NCBI RefSeq assembly: GCF_003185805.1
Contig: NZ_QHJY01000029.1
Span: forward strand, 1-35,742
Reading direction: 5' to 3'
Source: Caulobacter sp. D5
GTDB lineage: Bacteria; Pseudomonadota; Alphaproteobacteria; Caulobacterales; Caulobacteraceae
Length of the DNA: 35,742 nucleotides
The translations under genes were made by a program, and so were the position numbers. The notes under the pieces are model-generated. The model made no database searches. It had not been told where the DNA came from and saw only the letters and a program-made list of their open reading frames with translations. Below are positions 23,692 to 31,779 of this stretch, piece after piece (position 1 is the first letter of the stretch; each line of letters opens with the position of its first letter).

Positions 23692-25509
23692 TCACTGCTC
23701 ATCCAGGAACGCCGCCACCCAGAAGAACGGCGCGTTCCAGTTCACCGCCACCTCGTTCTGGGTGAAGGCGCCGGCGTCGTCGACCCAGCAGGTCTGGGCC
23801 GCGCACTTGCCCTGCATCCTCCTGGCCACCTCGTCGCTGAAGGCGGTGTTGTTGGGCCCGCCCGAGATCACCCCTGGCGGCGGGGCGGGGTACTTGCCCT
23901 GGCCCACCCAGAAGCGGTGGTGCGGATGTCTCATCGGCCGCGCGCCCCAGCCCGTCACATAGGACTGGTCCAGCGGGTTGCGGCCCAGCACGTAGTCCAT
24001 GGCGTCGGCCGCGGCCTGGCGATAGGCGGCCTTGCCGGTGACGTCGTAGGCCGCCCCCAGCACCATGGCGCGGTTCATGATCACCGCGTTGGACCCCCAG
24101 GAATAGCGCGTCCCGGCGTCGGGCAGGCGATAGCCGGCCTTCAGGTCCTCGGCCGCGTAGCCGTCGGCGGCGGCGACCAGGCCCGCGCGGGCCGCGTCGC
24201 GGGCGTCGGCGGGAACCGTGTCCGAGATCGCCAGCGACATCACCCCCAGCGTCGCTGTCCAGCCCCAGCCCGGCGCCTGGGCGGGCTTGCCGGCGGCCGG
24301 CATGTGCGGCGAAGCCCGCACGATCTCGCCGTACGAGGCCTCGCCGGTGGTCGCCCACAGCTCGGCCGCCGCCCAGAACAGCTCGTCCGACAGCTCAGGA
24401 TCGCCATAGCCGCCCCCGCCGGTGAACTGGCTGTGGGCGTAGATCTCCGGATTGCGCCGCGCCGCCGCGAAGGCCGAGCGGGCCACGCTCAGGCAGCGGG
24501 CCGAGAAGGCCGGATCCACCGCCTTCCACACCCGCGCGCACTGCGCCGCCACGGCGGCCAGGTTCAGGGTCGCGGCGGTGGTCGGGTGATAGAGGAAGCG
24601 CGGGGCGGGATCCTCGTGCGGCGCGGTCGGCACGCCGGTCCAGAAGCCGTCGGTCAGCTTCTGATGGGCCATGCCCGAGGCGTCGATGCTGGTGAGCGTC
24701 AGCGGACCCTTGCCCTGGTGACCCACCGGCAGGGCCATGGTCGTGCCCGCCGGAACCTGCATGGCCAGCAGGAACTCCAGCTCCCACCGCGCCTCGTCCA
24801 GCAGGTCGGAGACGCCGTTGCCGGCCTCGGGGATGCGCTGGCTTCCGTCGGCGAACGCGTCCTTGCGCCCCAGGGCCGCCAGCCGCTCGCGATAGTTCAC
24901 CAGCGTCCACACCGCGATGCCGCCGTTGACCACGTACTTGCCGTGGTCGCCGGCGTCGTACCAGCCTTTGCTGGCGTCGAGGGTGTAGCCGCAGCCGGCC
25001 CAGGCCTGGCCGCGCTCGTCCTTGCCGTTGAAGCAGGTCGCCTTGTCCGGCGCGTGGCCAGCCGGGCGGGCCAGCTTGGGATCGTCGCCGAACCGGGCCT
25101 CGATCGGTATGCCGCTGCGGTTCTGGTAGAAGAAGGCCAGGGCGTCGCGCTTGAGCCGCGCATAGGGATGGGCGGCGATCGCGAACGGGCGGCTCGCCCG
25201 GCCGCCGGCCTTCAGCCGATAGCCCGCGCCGGCCGGGGCGGCCGAGAAGTCGATCTGGTGCAGGCGCTCGCCCGAGGCCTCGTCGGCGCCGACCACGATC
25301 GTCCGGCCCTTCAGCACCACGCGCTCGGCGGCGTTCTCCAGCGTCCAGTCCAGGGGCTTGGCCGAGGCCTCCGGCAGCACCGCCAGCTTGCCCGCGCTTT
25401 CCAGCACGCCGACCTGGTTCAGCCGGATCGGCGCCAGAGGTTCAGCCGCCATCGCGGGCGCGGCGAAGGCGGAGGCGGCCAGCAGGGCCAGGATCGGACA
25501 GGACGGCAA
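23692..25509 (-). CDS. Glycoside hydrolase family 9 cellulase (endoglucanase)
   Basis: Exported inverting beta-1,4-glucanase. It has a signal peptide (about residues 1-24, ending PAMAAEP) and an N-terminal Ig-like cellulase domain (about 25-110, RLNQVGVLESAGKLAVLPEA). The GH9 catalytic domain follows (about 115-600): GWYDAGDHGKYVVNGGIAVW has the two Asp residues that activate water, HPHHRFW is the conserved His motif, and NEVAVNWNAPFFWV has the acid Glu. The length of 605 residues is normal for Ig-GH9 proteins without a carbohydrate-binding module. The TTG at 25,509 is preferred because GGAGG lies 5 bases upstream and it begins a clean signal peptide; a TTG 18 codons earlier has no such support. 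Confidence 0.92.
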   Translation of the reverse strand: MPSCPILALLAASAFAAPAMAAEPLAPIRLNQVGVLESAGKLAVLPEASAKPLDWTLENAAERVVLKGRTIVVGADEASGERLHQIDFSAAPAGAGYRLKAGGRASRPFAIAAHPYARLKRDALAFFYQNRSGIPIEARFGDDPKLARPAGHAPDKATCFNGKDERGQAWAGCGYTLDASKGWYDAGDHGKYVVNGGIAVWTLVNYRERLAALGRKDAFADGSQRIPEAGNGVSDLLDEARWELEFLLAMQVPAGTTMALPVGHQGKGPLTLTSIDASGMAHQKLTDGFWTGVPTAPHEDPAPRFLYHPTTAATLNLAAVAAQCARVWKAVDPAFSARCLSVARSAFAAARRNPEIYAHSQFTGGGGYGDPELSDELFWAAAELWATTGEASYGEIVRASPHMPAAGKPAQAPGWGWTATLGVMSLAISDTVPADARDAARAGLVAAADGYAAEDLKAGYRLPDAGTRYSWGSNAVIMNRAMVLGAAYDVTGKAAYRQAAADAMDYVLGRNPLDQSYVTGWGARPMRHPHHRFWVGQGKYPAPPPGVISGGPNNTAFSDEVARRMQGKCAAQTCWVDDAGAFTQNEVAVNWNAPFFWVAAFLDEQ

Positions 25510-25575
25510 GGCTTCCTCCGGGAGCGCGAGACAGATGGGCGTCTTCGTGCGCCCCGTCGGCAAACTAGGCGATCA

Positions 25576-25591
25576 GTGACAGCGTTGTCAC
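25576..25591 (-). promoter_or_regulatory. LacI-type operator palindrome upstream of the GH9 gene
   Basis: GTGACAGCGTTGTCAC is a palindrome except at its two innermost variable positions and contains TGACA-NCGN-TGTCA, the operator style of LacI-family sugar regulators such as NagR-like proteins. It lies 67 bases before the GH9 start, in the 98-base gap after the TetR gene. On the minus strand GTGACA within it could serve as a -35 box 17 bases from CTAGTT, so binding would repress. No LacI gene is in the window. Confidence 0.55.
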
Positions 25592-25607
25592 CGGTTCTCT
25601 TCGCGCT

Positions 25608-26228
25608 TCACGACCGCAGCAGGTCGGCGCGCCGGGTGGGCTCGACGAAGCCCAGCAGGATGGTGAGGGCCGTTGCTCGCGCCTTTTCGGGAAGCTGGGC
25701 ATCGGTGATCTCGTCGGCGATCCAGAAGGACAGGCAGCCGCGAAAGCCGATCGCCAGTTGCTCGGGCGCACGTTCGGCGGCCACCTCGGCCAAGGCGGGA
25801 TCGACGCCGTCGCCATCGCCGAACGCCGTGGCCCACAGGGCTCGCGATTGGGCGCTGACCTCGCTCGGCTTGGCGCCGGGAAAGCCTAGCGAGCGAATGA
25901 TCGCCCGGTTGATCTGGGGCTCCTCGAGCATGACGGCGACCGCGATCGATACGGCGGCGAGCACCCGGCTGATCGCGTCGCCGGCCGGCGCGGCCTCGGA
26001 AAAGCGCTCGCTCATCAAGCCAATCCGGCGAGCCGACAGCGCCTGCGCGATCGCCGCCTTGCTTCCGAATTGATTGAACGGCGTGGCGAAGCTCACGCCA
26101 GCCTCGGCCGCCAGCTCGCGCATCGAGAACGAGGCGGCGCCATCGGCGCGGAGCAGGCGCTCGGCGGCGTCGAGCACCGCCTCTCGCGCCAGTGTCCGCT
26201 TTTGCTCTCGAACCGACATCTCGACCAT
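25608..26228 (-). CDS. TetR-family transcriptional regulator (206 aa)
   Basis: DNA-binding repressor. The N-terminal TetR HTH is clear: REAVLDAAERLLRADGAASF, SMRELAAEAGVSFATPFNQF, GSKAAIAQAL. The C-terminal ligand domain is helical and divergent, as usual. The start at ATG 26,228 (MVEMSVREQ) is preferred over ATG 26,219 and a TTG at 26,264; none has a strong ribosome-binding site, so the true start is uncertain by a few codons. It diverges from the SDR gene, and a 16-base perfect palindrome lies between them, the classic self- and target-repression layout. Confidence 0.88.
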   Translation of the reverse strand: MVEMSVREQKRTLAREAVLDAAERLLRADGAASFSMRELAAEAGVSFATPFNQFGSKAAIAQALSARRIGLMSERFSEAAPAGDAISRVLAAVSIAVAVMLEEPQINRAIIRSLGFPGAKPSEVSAQSRALWATAFGDGDGVDPALAEVAAERAPEQLAIGFRGCLSFWIADEITDAQLPEKARATALTILLGFVEPTRRADLLRS

Positions 26229-26256
26229 GGGGGCCAAGGTGGCCCGCCCCGCGTCT

Positions 26257-26286
26257 TGCGTCAATAAATTATATCATGATATAAAA
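26257..26286. promoter_or_regulatory. TetR operator and promoter between TetR and SDR genes
   Basis: TTATATCATGATATAA at 26,269-26,284 is a perfect 16-base palindrome, strikingly AT-rich for this genome. On the plus strand TTGCGT (26,257) and TATAAA, 18 bases apart, look like the SDR promoter, and the palindrome covers its spacer and -10. A TetR dimer bound here would block both genes. Confidence 0.65.
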
Positions 26287-26321
26287 TTCTGCTCTCCCAT
26301 CCGACGGCTTCGAGGCCTGCC

Positions 26322-27161
26322 ATGACCGCATCGACCAAGACGTTTCTGATCACCGGTGTCAGCTCCGGCCTGGGCCGCGCCTTCGCCAGCGCCGCCTTGC
26401 AGGCCGGCCACGTGGTGATCGGTACGGTCCGCAACGCGCAAGCCGCGTCGGAGCACGAGGCGCTCGCGCCGGGGCGCGCTCATGCGCTGCTGCTCGACGT
26501 CACCGATTTCGACGCCGTGGCCGCCCAGGTTCCCGATGCGGAGCGCCGGTTCGGCGCGGTCGATGTGCTGGTCAACAACGCCGGCTACGGCCAGGAAGGC
26601 GTGGTCGAGGAGTCGTCGATCGACGATCTGCGCCGCCAGTTCGACGCCAATGTCTTCGGCGCGGTGGCGATGATCAAGGCGGTGCTGCCAGGCATGCGCG
26701 AGCGCGGCTTTGGCCGCATCATCAACGTCACCTCGATGGGCGGTTTCATCACCATGCCCGGCATCGCCTACTATTGCGGAAGCAAGTTCGCGCTGGAGGG
26801 CATTTCCGAGGCCCTGGGCAAGGAGGTCAAGCCGCTGGGCGTACACGTGACCGCCCTGGCGCCGGGACAGTTCCGCACCGACTGGGCCGGTCGTTCGATG
26901 GACCGTGCGCCGCGCACCATCCCCGCCTACGACGCGATCATGGATCCGATCCGCTCGGCCCGTCAGGCCAAGAGCGGACGCCAGCCGGGCGATCCGGCCA
27001 AGGCGGCGCAGGCCTTGCTGACGCTGGTGGAATCCGACGCGCCGCCGACCCGGCTGTTTCTTGGCGAGGACGCGTTGGCTGTCGTCGAGCAGAAGCTGGA
27101 CCTGATGCGAGCCGAGATCGACGCCTGGGATGCGCTCTCGCGATCGACGAACTTCGACTAG
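26322..27161 (+). CDS. Classical short-chain dehydrogenase/reductase (279 aa)
   Basis: NAD(P)-dependent oxidoreductase of the classical SDR type. The dinucleotide-binding motif is TGVSSGLG (residues 11-18), followed by NNAG (85-88), catalytic Ser138 (NVTSMGG) and Tyr151-x3-Lys155 (YCGSK). An Arg after the second strand (TVRNAQ) suggests NADP preference, which is inference. The wording (FLITGVSSGLGRAFA ... APGQFRTDWAGRSM) matches the large group annotated as oxidoreductase or SDR of unknown substrate. GAGG precedes the ATG. It is probably controlled by the divergent TetR protein, which commonly signals a response to a toxic or xenobiotic compound. Confidence 0.92.
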   Translation: MTASTKTFLITGVSSGLGRAFASAALQAGHVVIGTVRNAQAASEHEALAPGRAHALLLDVTDFDAVAAQVPDAERRFGAVDVLVNNAGYGQEGVVEESSIDDLRRQFDANVFGAVAMIKAVLPGMRERGFGRIINVTSMGGFITMPGIAYYCGSKFALEGISEALGKEVKPLGVHVTALAPGQFRTDWAGRSMDRAPRTIPAYDAIMDPIRSARQAKSGRQPGDPAKAAQALLTLVESDAPPTRLFLGEDALAVVEQKLDLMRAEIDAWDALSRSTNFD

Positions 27162-27212
27162 CTGGAAGGGGCGAGGGGGCTGCAAGCGGCAGCGCGACCC
27201 CCAACTCCCTCA

Positions 27213-27254
27213 GGAACCGACCCGCCCGATCGACGAGCGCGACGGGCCGGTTCC
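27213..27254. terminator. Bidirectional hairpin between SDR and NTF2-like genes
   Basis: GGAACCG-A-CCCG pairs with CGGG-C-CGGTTCC around a loop of about 18 bases in the 102-base convergent gap. There is no T-run. It may act as a terminator for both genes. It is unrelated in sequence to the repeat families elsewhere in the window. Confidence 0.4.
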
Positions 27255-27263
27255 GCCAGGGCC

Positions 27264-27854
27264 TCAGTACCCGTTGAACTGCAGGGACGAGTGGTGGACG
27301 ATGATCCGCACCACGCCCTTGTCGTCCTTCTTGAACACCCAGGTCTTGTCGACCACCACGGCGGGCTTGTCGTCCTGGCCCTTCACGTACAGCTCCACCG
27401 TGCCCATGGTGCTGGCGACGGCGCCGTTGATCTGGATGCCGACCGGCTTGAAGACCACCCGGCGCCACGGCTCCTTCAGCGCGAAGCCATCGTCGTTGTA
27501 TTCCGGATCGTCGTCGACGAAGTAGGACAGCGCGCCCTCCTTGGTCAGGCGGAAGACGTGGGGCTTGGTGGTCAGGGTCGGCTTGAACAGCACCGGACCC
27601 AGATTGTAGCCGTAGGCCCTGTCGATGAAGGCGCTGGCCACGGCCTTGGCCCGCGGCAGGTTCTCCCGCTTGCCGTTGTAGGCGACCGAGATGGACACCA
27701 GGCCTCTGCCCCAAGCGTCGGCGGCGGCGAGAACCTCGGCTTCGGTGATCTGCTGCGGGGCGGCGTCCCCGGCCAGGGCCACGGCCGGGGCGGTGGCGGC
27801 GAGGGCCAGGCCGAACAGCGAGGCTGTCAGGGCGCGGCGAGTGGCGTGTTTCAT
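27264..27854 (-). CDS. Secreted NTF2-like protein (196 aa)
   Basis: Exported protein with a signal peptide (about residues 1-28, LFGLALAATAPAVALAGDAA). The mature part fits the NTF2/SnoaL-like fold: an N-terminal helix (ITEAEVLAAADAWGRGLVSI), GALSYFVDDDPEYNDDGFAL, then a strand pattern TMGTVELYV ... DKTWVFKKDDKGVVRIIVHH, with the closing HHSS. Relatives are often mislabelled phosphoribosyl-AMP cyclohydrolase; nothing here supports that chemistry. Function is unknown. GGAGG lies 8 bases before the ATG at 27,854. Confidence 0.8.
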   Translation of the reverse strand: MKHATRRALTASLFGLALAATAPAVALAGDAAPQQITEAEVLAAADAWGRGLVSISVAYNGKRENLPRAKAVASAFIDRAYGYNLGPVLFKPTLTTKPHVFRLTKEGALSYFVDDDPEYNDDGFALKEPWRRVVFKPVGIQINGAVASTMGTVELYVKGQDDKPAVVVDKTWVFKKDDKGVVRIIVHHSSLQFNGY

Positions 27855-28207
27855 CGGTCTTACCTCCATGGCGGAACGTCGGCCTCGCATGGGCCGCGCG
27901 CGGGTCGTTGGACGCGGACGCTGACTGTCACTGTCTCTTCGGGACCGCCCTGGGCCGCCCGGAGGATCGGAACTTCAAGCGGGGGAGCGCGCGACGCGGC
28001 TACTGGCGTCGGTTCGAGCGTCGGTCCGAGCGCGATGCGGCCGAGGCTATGCTCGGTTCCTCCCCCAAGGTTCCGGAAGTAGCTTTTGGGTGGTTTTACC
28101 GATTCATGCAACCTGATGATGCATCGCGTGATCTTCGCCGATCGCTCTGGACACCGGTGTCTTTCCCGCTACGACAGGGGTCAACAACGGCAAGGGAGAG
28201 GCCGGGA
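27855..28207. promoter_or_regulatory. Divergent region, NTF2-like / DUF885 genes, with CCGG palindrome
   Basis: This 353-base gap separates divergent genes. It contains the perfect 12-base palindrome GACACCGGTGTC at 28,150-28,161, 46 bases before the DUF885 start, and an inverted repeat ATGCA-N9-TGCAT at 28,106-28,124. The first shares its core with the palindrome upstream of the pectate lyase gene (31,654-31,672). AGGGAGAGG near 28,194-28,202 is the ribosome-binding site. No coding frame here looks real. Confidence 0.45.
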
Positions 28208-29710
28208 ATGATCGATCGTCGCGGGATGATGCTGCTGACGGCCGCCGGTCTGGCGGCGGGGCCGGCGTCGGCCCGCCAGAACGATGACGCGGCCTTGAAG
28301 GCCCTGCTCGACGGCTTTCCCAAGGTCGCGAGCGCCGCCGATCGCCTGAAGGCCCTGGCCGCTTTCGATCCTACGACCCTCTCGTCCAAGGCCCACCTCG
28401 ACTACGAGGCCGTCCGCAACGCCGTCGCCATCGAGGCCGAGCTCGTGCGTCGCTTCCCGTTCGGCGCGGGCGCGGCCGGGCCCTATGTCGTCACCACCCG
28501 GGCCGGCGCCTGGCTGAAGGCGGCCGACGCCAAGCCCGACGCCGTCGCCGCGACCGTCGGACGCCTGGACGCCGAGACCGACCAGATCCGCCACGACGCG
28601 GCCGTCGGCGTGGTCCCGCCGGCCTTCCTGCTCGACCGGCTGGAGAAGGGACTGGCCGAGTCCGCCGCCAAAGCCGCGCCGCCGGTCGCCGCCGCCCTGG
28701 CGCGGCAGGCGCAGGTCCTGTCCAGCCTCAAGCCCCGCGCCGGCAAGGCCGCCGGGATCCGCTTCAAGGACCGCGAGGCCTATTACGCCCTGGCGCTGAA
28801 GGGCCAGTTGGGCGCGGCGCTGGCGCCCGCCGAGGCCCGTCGCCGGCTGGACGAGACGATCCGAAGCCTGCACGCCCGCGCCGACGTCCTGCTGAAGGCG
28901 CAAGGCCTGACGAAGGGCGGGGTGGGCGAGCGCCTGCGCGCCCTGGCCGCCGACGAGCGCTTTCTCTACAGCGACGACGACGCCGGCCGCGATCGCGCGG
29001 TGGCCGACATGGCGCCCTGGCTGGCCAAGGCCCGCGCGCGCCTGCCGCTGGCCTTCGCCAACCTGCCCGGCGCGGTGAACGCCGTCTCGGTGCGCCGGAT
29101 GTCGCCCGCCGACGAGGCCGCCGGCCGCCAAGGCTATCGCGACCTGCCCTCGGCCGACGGTTCCAAGCCCGGCGCCTACTATCTCGACCTCAAGCAGATC
29201 CGCCGCCGCCCCAGCTGGAGCCTGCCGGCCGTGGTCCACCACGAGGTGATCCCCGGCCACATGCTGCAGATCCCGCTGGAAGAGGCCTCGGGCGCGCATC
29301 CCTATCGCACCCGCGTGGCCTGTCCGGCCGCCATGGAGGGCTGGGCCGTCTATGCCGAGCACCTGGCCTGGGAGACGGGCGCCTTCGACGGCGAGGCCCT
29401 GGCCGAGATCGGCGGCCTCTACTGGATCCTGTTCCGCGCCGCCCGCGCTCGTATGGACCTGGGCGTCCACCTGGAAGGCTGGACCCCCGAGCGCGCCATG
29501 GCCTTCCTGGCCGATACGCAAGGCGACCCCGTGATCTTCGCCCCCTTCACCCAGGAAGTCGAACGCGCCGCCATCGCGCCGGGCGTCGCGGCTGGGCAGG
29601 GGATGTACTGGCTGGAGCTCTCCCGCCGGCGCCGCGCCTGGGGCGGGACGTTGAGGGAGTTCCACGGCAAGGTGCTGGATCGCGGGACTTTGCCGCTGGG
29701 GATGATCTAG
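28208..29710 (+). CDS. DUF885-family zinc metallopeptidase, exported (500 aa)
   Basis: Predicted periplasmic zinc peptidase. It starts MIDRRGMMLLTAAGLAAGPA, a signal with a Tat-like Arg pair, cleaved near SARQ. The catalytic motif is HHEVIPGHMLQ (HExxPGH, about residue 344), followed about 30 residues later by EGWAVYAEHLAWE, the second conserved Glu motif of the DUF885 family. The family is gluzincin-like; its physiological substrates are mostly unknown. At 500 residues it is a little shorter than many members (550-600). An upstream in-frame TTG/ATG extension exists but lacks a signal peptide, so ATG 28,208 is used. Confidence 0.9.
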   Translation: MIDRRGMMLLTAAGLAAGPASARQNDDAALKALLDGFPKVASAADRLKALAAFDPTTLSSKAHLDYEAVRNAVAIEAELVRRFPFGAGAAGPYVVTTRAGAWLKAADAKPDAVAATVGRLDAETDQIRHDAAVGVVPPAFLLDRLEKGLAESAAKAAPPVAAALARQAQVLSSLKPRAGKAAGIRFKDREAYYALALKGQLGAALAPAEARRRLDETIRSLHARADVLLKAQGLTKGGVGERLRALAADERFLYSDDDAGRDRAVADMAPWLAKARARLPLAFANLPGAVNAVSVRRMSPADEAAGRQGYRDLPSADGSKPGAYYLDLKQIRRRPSWSLPAVVHHEVIPGHMLQIPLEEASGAHPYRTRVACPAAMEGWAVYAEHLAWETGAFDGEALAEIGGLYWILFRAARARMDLGVHLEGWTPERAMAFLADTQGDPVIFAPFTQEVERAAIAPGVAAGQGMYWLELSRRRRAWGGTLREFHGKVLDRGTLPLGMI

Positions 29711-29713
29711 AAA

Positions 29714-29847
29714 CCCTCCCCCTGAAGGGGGAGGTGGCCCGGAGGGCCGGAGGGGGAAGGATCCGCTGCGGTCGTGAAATCCGCCGGCTCAACAGCCACA
29801 TCCCCCTCCGTCGGCTTCGCCGACACCTCCCCCTTCAGGGGGAGGGT
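29714..29847. repeat. Palindromic intergenic repeat, family B (CTCCCCCT type)
   Basis: The outer hairpins CCCTCCCCCTGAAGGGGGAGG and its mirror ACCTCCCCCTTCAGGGGGAGG bound the element. Inner arms GGAGGGCCGGAGGGGGA and TCCCCCTCCGTCGGCTTCGC match the copy at 3,770-3,874. It begins 4 bases after the DUF885 stop and ends 3 bases before the convergent pectate lyase stop, so it is the whole intergenic region. Confidence 0.85.
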
Positions 29848-29849
29848 CC

Positions 29850-31487
29850 TTACGCCGCCCCGACGTACTTCAGCAGCGTCACCATGTTCTCGATGTAGCT
29901 GCCGGTCGAGATCCCGATCTTCGGCTTGTCGGTCACATACGGCGACGTATCGCTCGCATCACCCACGTGCGTGCGGCTGAAGTCTCCCGGCGCGGGGGTC
30001 GCCGAGCCGTCGCCGATATAGGGGTTGGAGGTCGCCTTCAGCTCGGTCGGCCACCAGCCGGCCTCGTTCAGCGCCGCGATCAGGCCGGCGACCTTGTCGG
30101 GGGCGCTGGCGGTCGTGTCGCCCTTCAGGGCCCCGACATTGAGGTCCGACACCGACACGTCCTTGAGGGTGAAGTACTTCGGCAGCGCCTGACGGCCGGC
30201 CTTCAGCGGCGAGGCCTTGCTGGCGACCTCGGGCGGCGTGGCCTTCAGCGTCTCCAGCCGTCTGCGCAGGGCTGGGATGTTGATCCCCCGGAACGACGAA
30301 TAGTGCGCCACCGTGTTTTCGGGGTTCTGGTCGACATAGTAGCGGCCGTTGACGACGTTGCTGCCGGTGCGGTGCACGTACAGCGGCTTGCCCGTGCCGA
30401 TCTCTACGAAGGTCGGGAAGGCCCGGCCCTTTTGATACTCGACCGGCAGGCGCAGGGTCTCCAGCCAGTCCAGCGCCTCGGAGAGGCGCGCCAGGTACTT
30501 CGGATCGCCGGTCAGCTCGTAGAAGCCCATGCAGGCGGTGATGTTGGCCGCGGTGGTGTGGGTGGCGAAGGCTTCCGGCTCATAGGTGCGGGCGCCGGCC
30601 GGCTTCAGGTCGGCGACACGGTGTTGGAGCCCCCAGCCCGGCTGGGGCTGCGGCTGCTGGCAGGCCACGAAGCAGTCCATGGCCTTCTTGATCGCCGGCA
30701 GGGCGCGCGGGTCGCCCAGGGCCTGCCAGACCATGATCAGGAACTCGATGTTCTCGCCGGCCACGTCGTCGTTGAAGGTGATGAAGCCGGTGTAGTCGGG
30801 CCGCCCGTGATGATGGAACTCGTCCTTCAGCGGGAAGCGCTGCGGCCAGCCGCCGACCGGGTACTGGCTGTCGAGGACGAAGCCGATGGCCTTGTCCAGC
30901 GCCGGCTTGAAGGCCGGGTCCTTCTTCTCGACATAGAGCCGCAGCAGGAACTGCGCGCTCTCGGCCGTGCCGGCGTCGTCGAAGGTGGCGTTGCCGTAGT
31001 AGTGCTGGAATTCCTCGAGCCGCCAGCCGTTCTTGCCGATGGTGTCGTACCACTTGCGGATCGATTGCTCGCCGGCCAGATCGCCCAGATAGTTCCAGCC
31101 GCCCGCCGGGTGCTGGATCTTGATCAGGGCCCCGGCCACCTGCTTGGCGGCCTCGTAATAGTATTCGTCGCCGGTGGCGTGATAGGCGTCGAGGAACAGG
31201 TGGCCCATGGTCGCCGTGCCCGGCGGCTGCACCCAGATCATCGTCGGATAGGCTTCCATCTCGCCCCAGCGGCGCGAGAAGTCGGGCAGGTAGCTCCAGA
31301 CGTAGCCGCCCTGGTAGGCGACCTTCTCGACCATGAAGGTGGTGGCCCGCTTCATCGTCGCCAAGGCCGCGTCCTTGCCCGGGGCCTCGGCGGCCAGGGC
31401 CTTGAACGGCGCCAGCCCCGCCGAGGCGGCGAAGGCGGCCGCGGTGGTCGCCATCAGGCGGCGGCGGGTGAGGGGGCTGAGCGGCAT
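29850..31487 (-). CDS. Pectate lyase, PL10-like, Tat-exported (545 aa)
   Basis: Predicted polygalacturonate-degrading lyase. The N-terminus is a Tat signal (TRRRLMATTAAAFAASAGLA). The catalytic toroid carries the PL10 (Pec_lyase) hallmarks SQYPVGGWPQRFPL and TGFITFNDDVAGENI, with GWGLQHRVADL, EPEAFATHTTAANI and PTFVEIGTGKPLYVHR in the expected order. After about residue 430, a roughly 110-residue tail (LKAGRQALPKYFTLKDVSVS ... YIENMVTLLKYVGAA) is not part of the usual family. Substrate specificity is inferred from family only. GGAG lies about 10 bases before the ATG. Confidence 0.85.
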   Translation of the reverse strand: MPLSPLTRRRLMATTAAAFAASAGLAPFKALAAEAPGKDAALATMKRATTFMVEKVAYQGGYVWSYLPDFSRRWGEMEAYPTMIWVQPPGTATMGHLFLDAYHATGDEYYYEAAKQVAGALIKIQHPAGGWNYLGDLAGEQSIRKWYDTIGKNGWRLEEFQHYYGNATFDDAGTAESAQFLLRLYVEKKDPAFKPALDKAIGFVLDSQYPVGGWPQRFPLKDEFHHHGRPDYTGFITFNDDVAGENIEFLIMVWQALGDPRALPAIKKAMDCFVACQQPQPQPGWGLQHRVADLKPAGARTYEPEAFATHTTAANITACMGFYELTGDPKYLARLSEALDWLETLRLPVEYQKGRAFPTFVEIGTGKPLYVHRTGSNVVNGRYYVDQNPENTVAHYSSFRGINIPALRRRLETLKATPPEVASKASPLKAGRQALPKYFTLKDVSVSDLNVGALKGDTTASAPDKVAGLIAALNEAGWWPTELKATSNPYIGDGSATPAPGDFSRTHVGDASDTSPYVTDKPKIGISTGSYIENMVTLLKYVGAA

Positions 31488-31653
31488 CGACGCTGACTCC
31501 AGGTCCTGAACTTGCGCGACGCGAGGACGCAGGCGGCATGGATAGGGAGCGGTCGGAACGCCTGAAATCAAGCGTCGCCTTGGTTTCCTTCCCCACTCGG
31601 AGGCCAAGCTCCGAGTCCTTGCCGCCGTTGGCCCGGCGCGTGTTGGGCGACAC

Positions 31654-31672
31654 AATGTCCACCGGTGTCATT
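31654..31672 (-). promoter_or_regulatory. LacI-like operator palindrome upstream of pectate lyase
   Basis: AATGTCCACCGGTGTCATT is an imperfect palindrome: outer AATG/CATT and the CGG centre are symmetric, with an inner CACCGGTG. It lies about 170 bases before the lyase start. On the minus strand TTGCCA just before it and CATTGT at its end, 17 bases apart, may be -35 and -10 boxes. The style fits LacI-family regulators of sugar acid use. This is inference. Confidence 0.4.
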
Positions 31673-31779
31673 TTTGGCAAGAGCGCCTTTGGCGAACCGG
31701 CGCGAAATTTCCCCTGCCGCGTGTGCGACAGGCCGCCGCGTTGTGTCGCGCAAGGCTTTCCGCGAAATGACGACCATCG

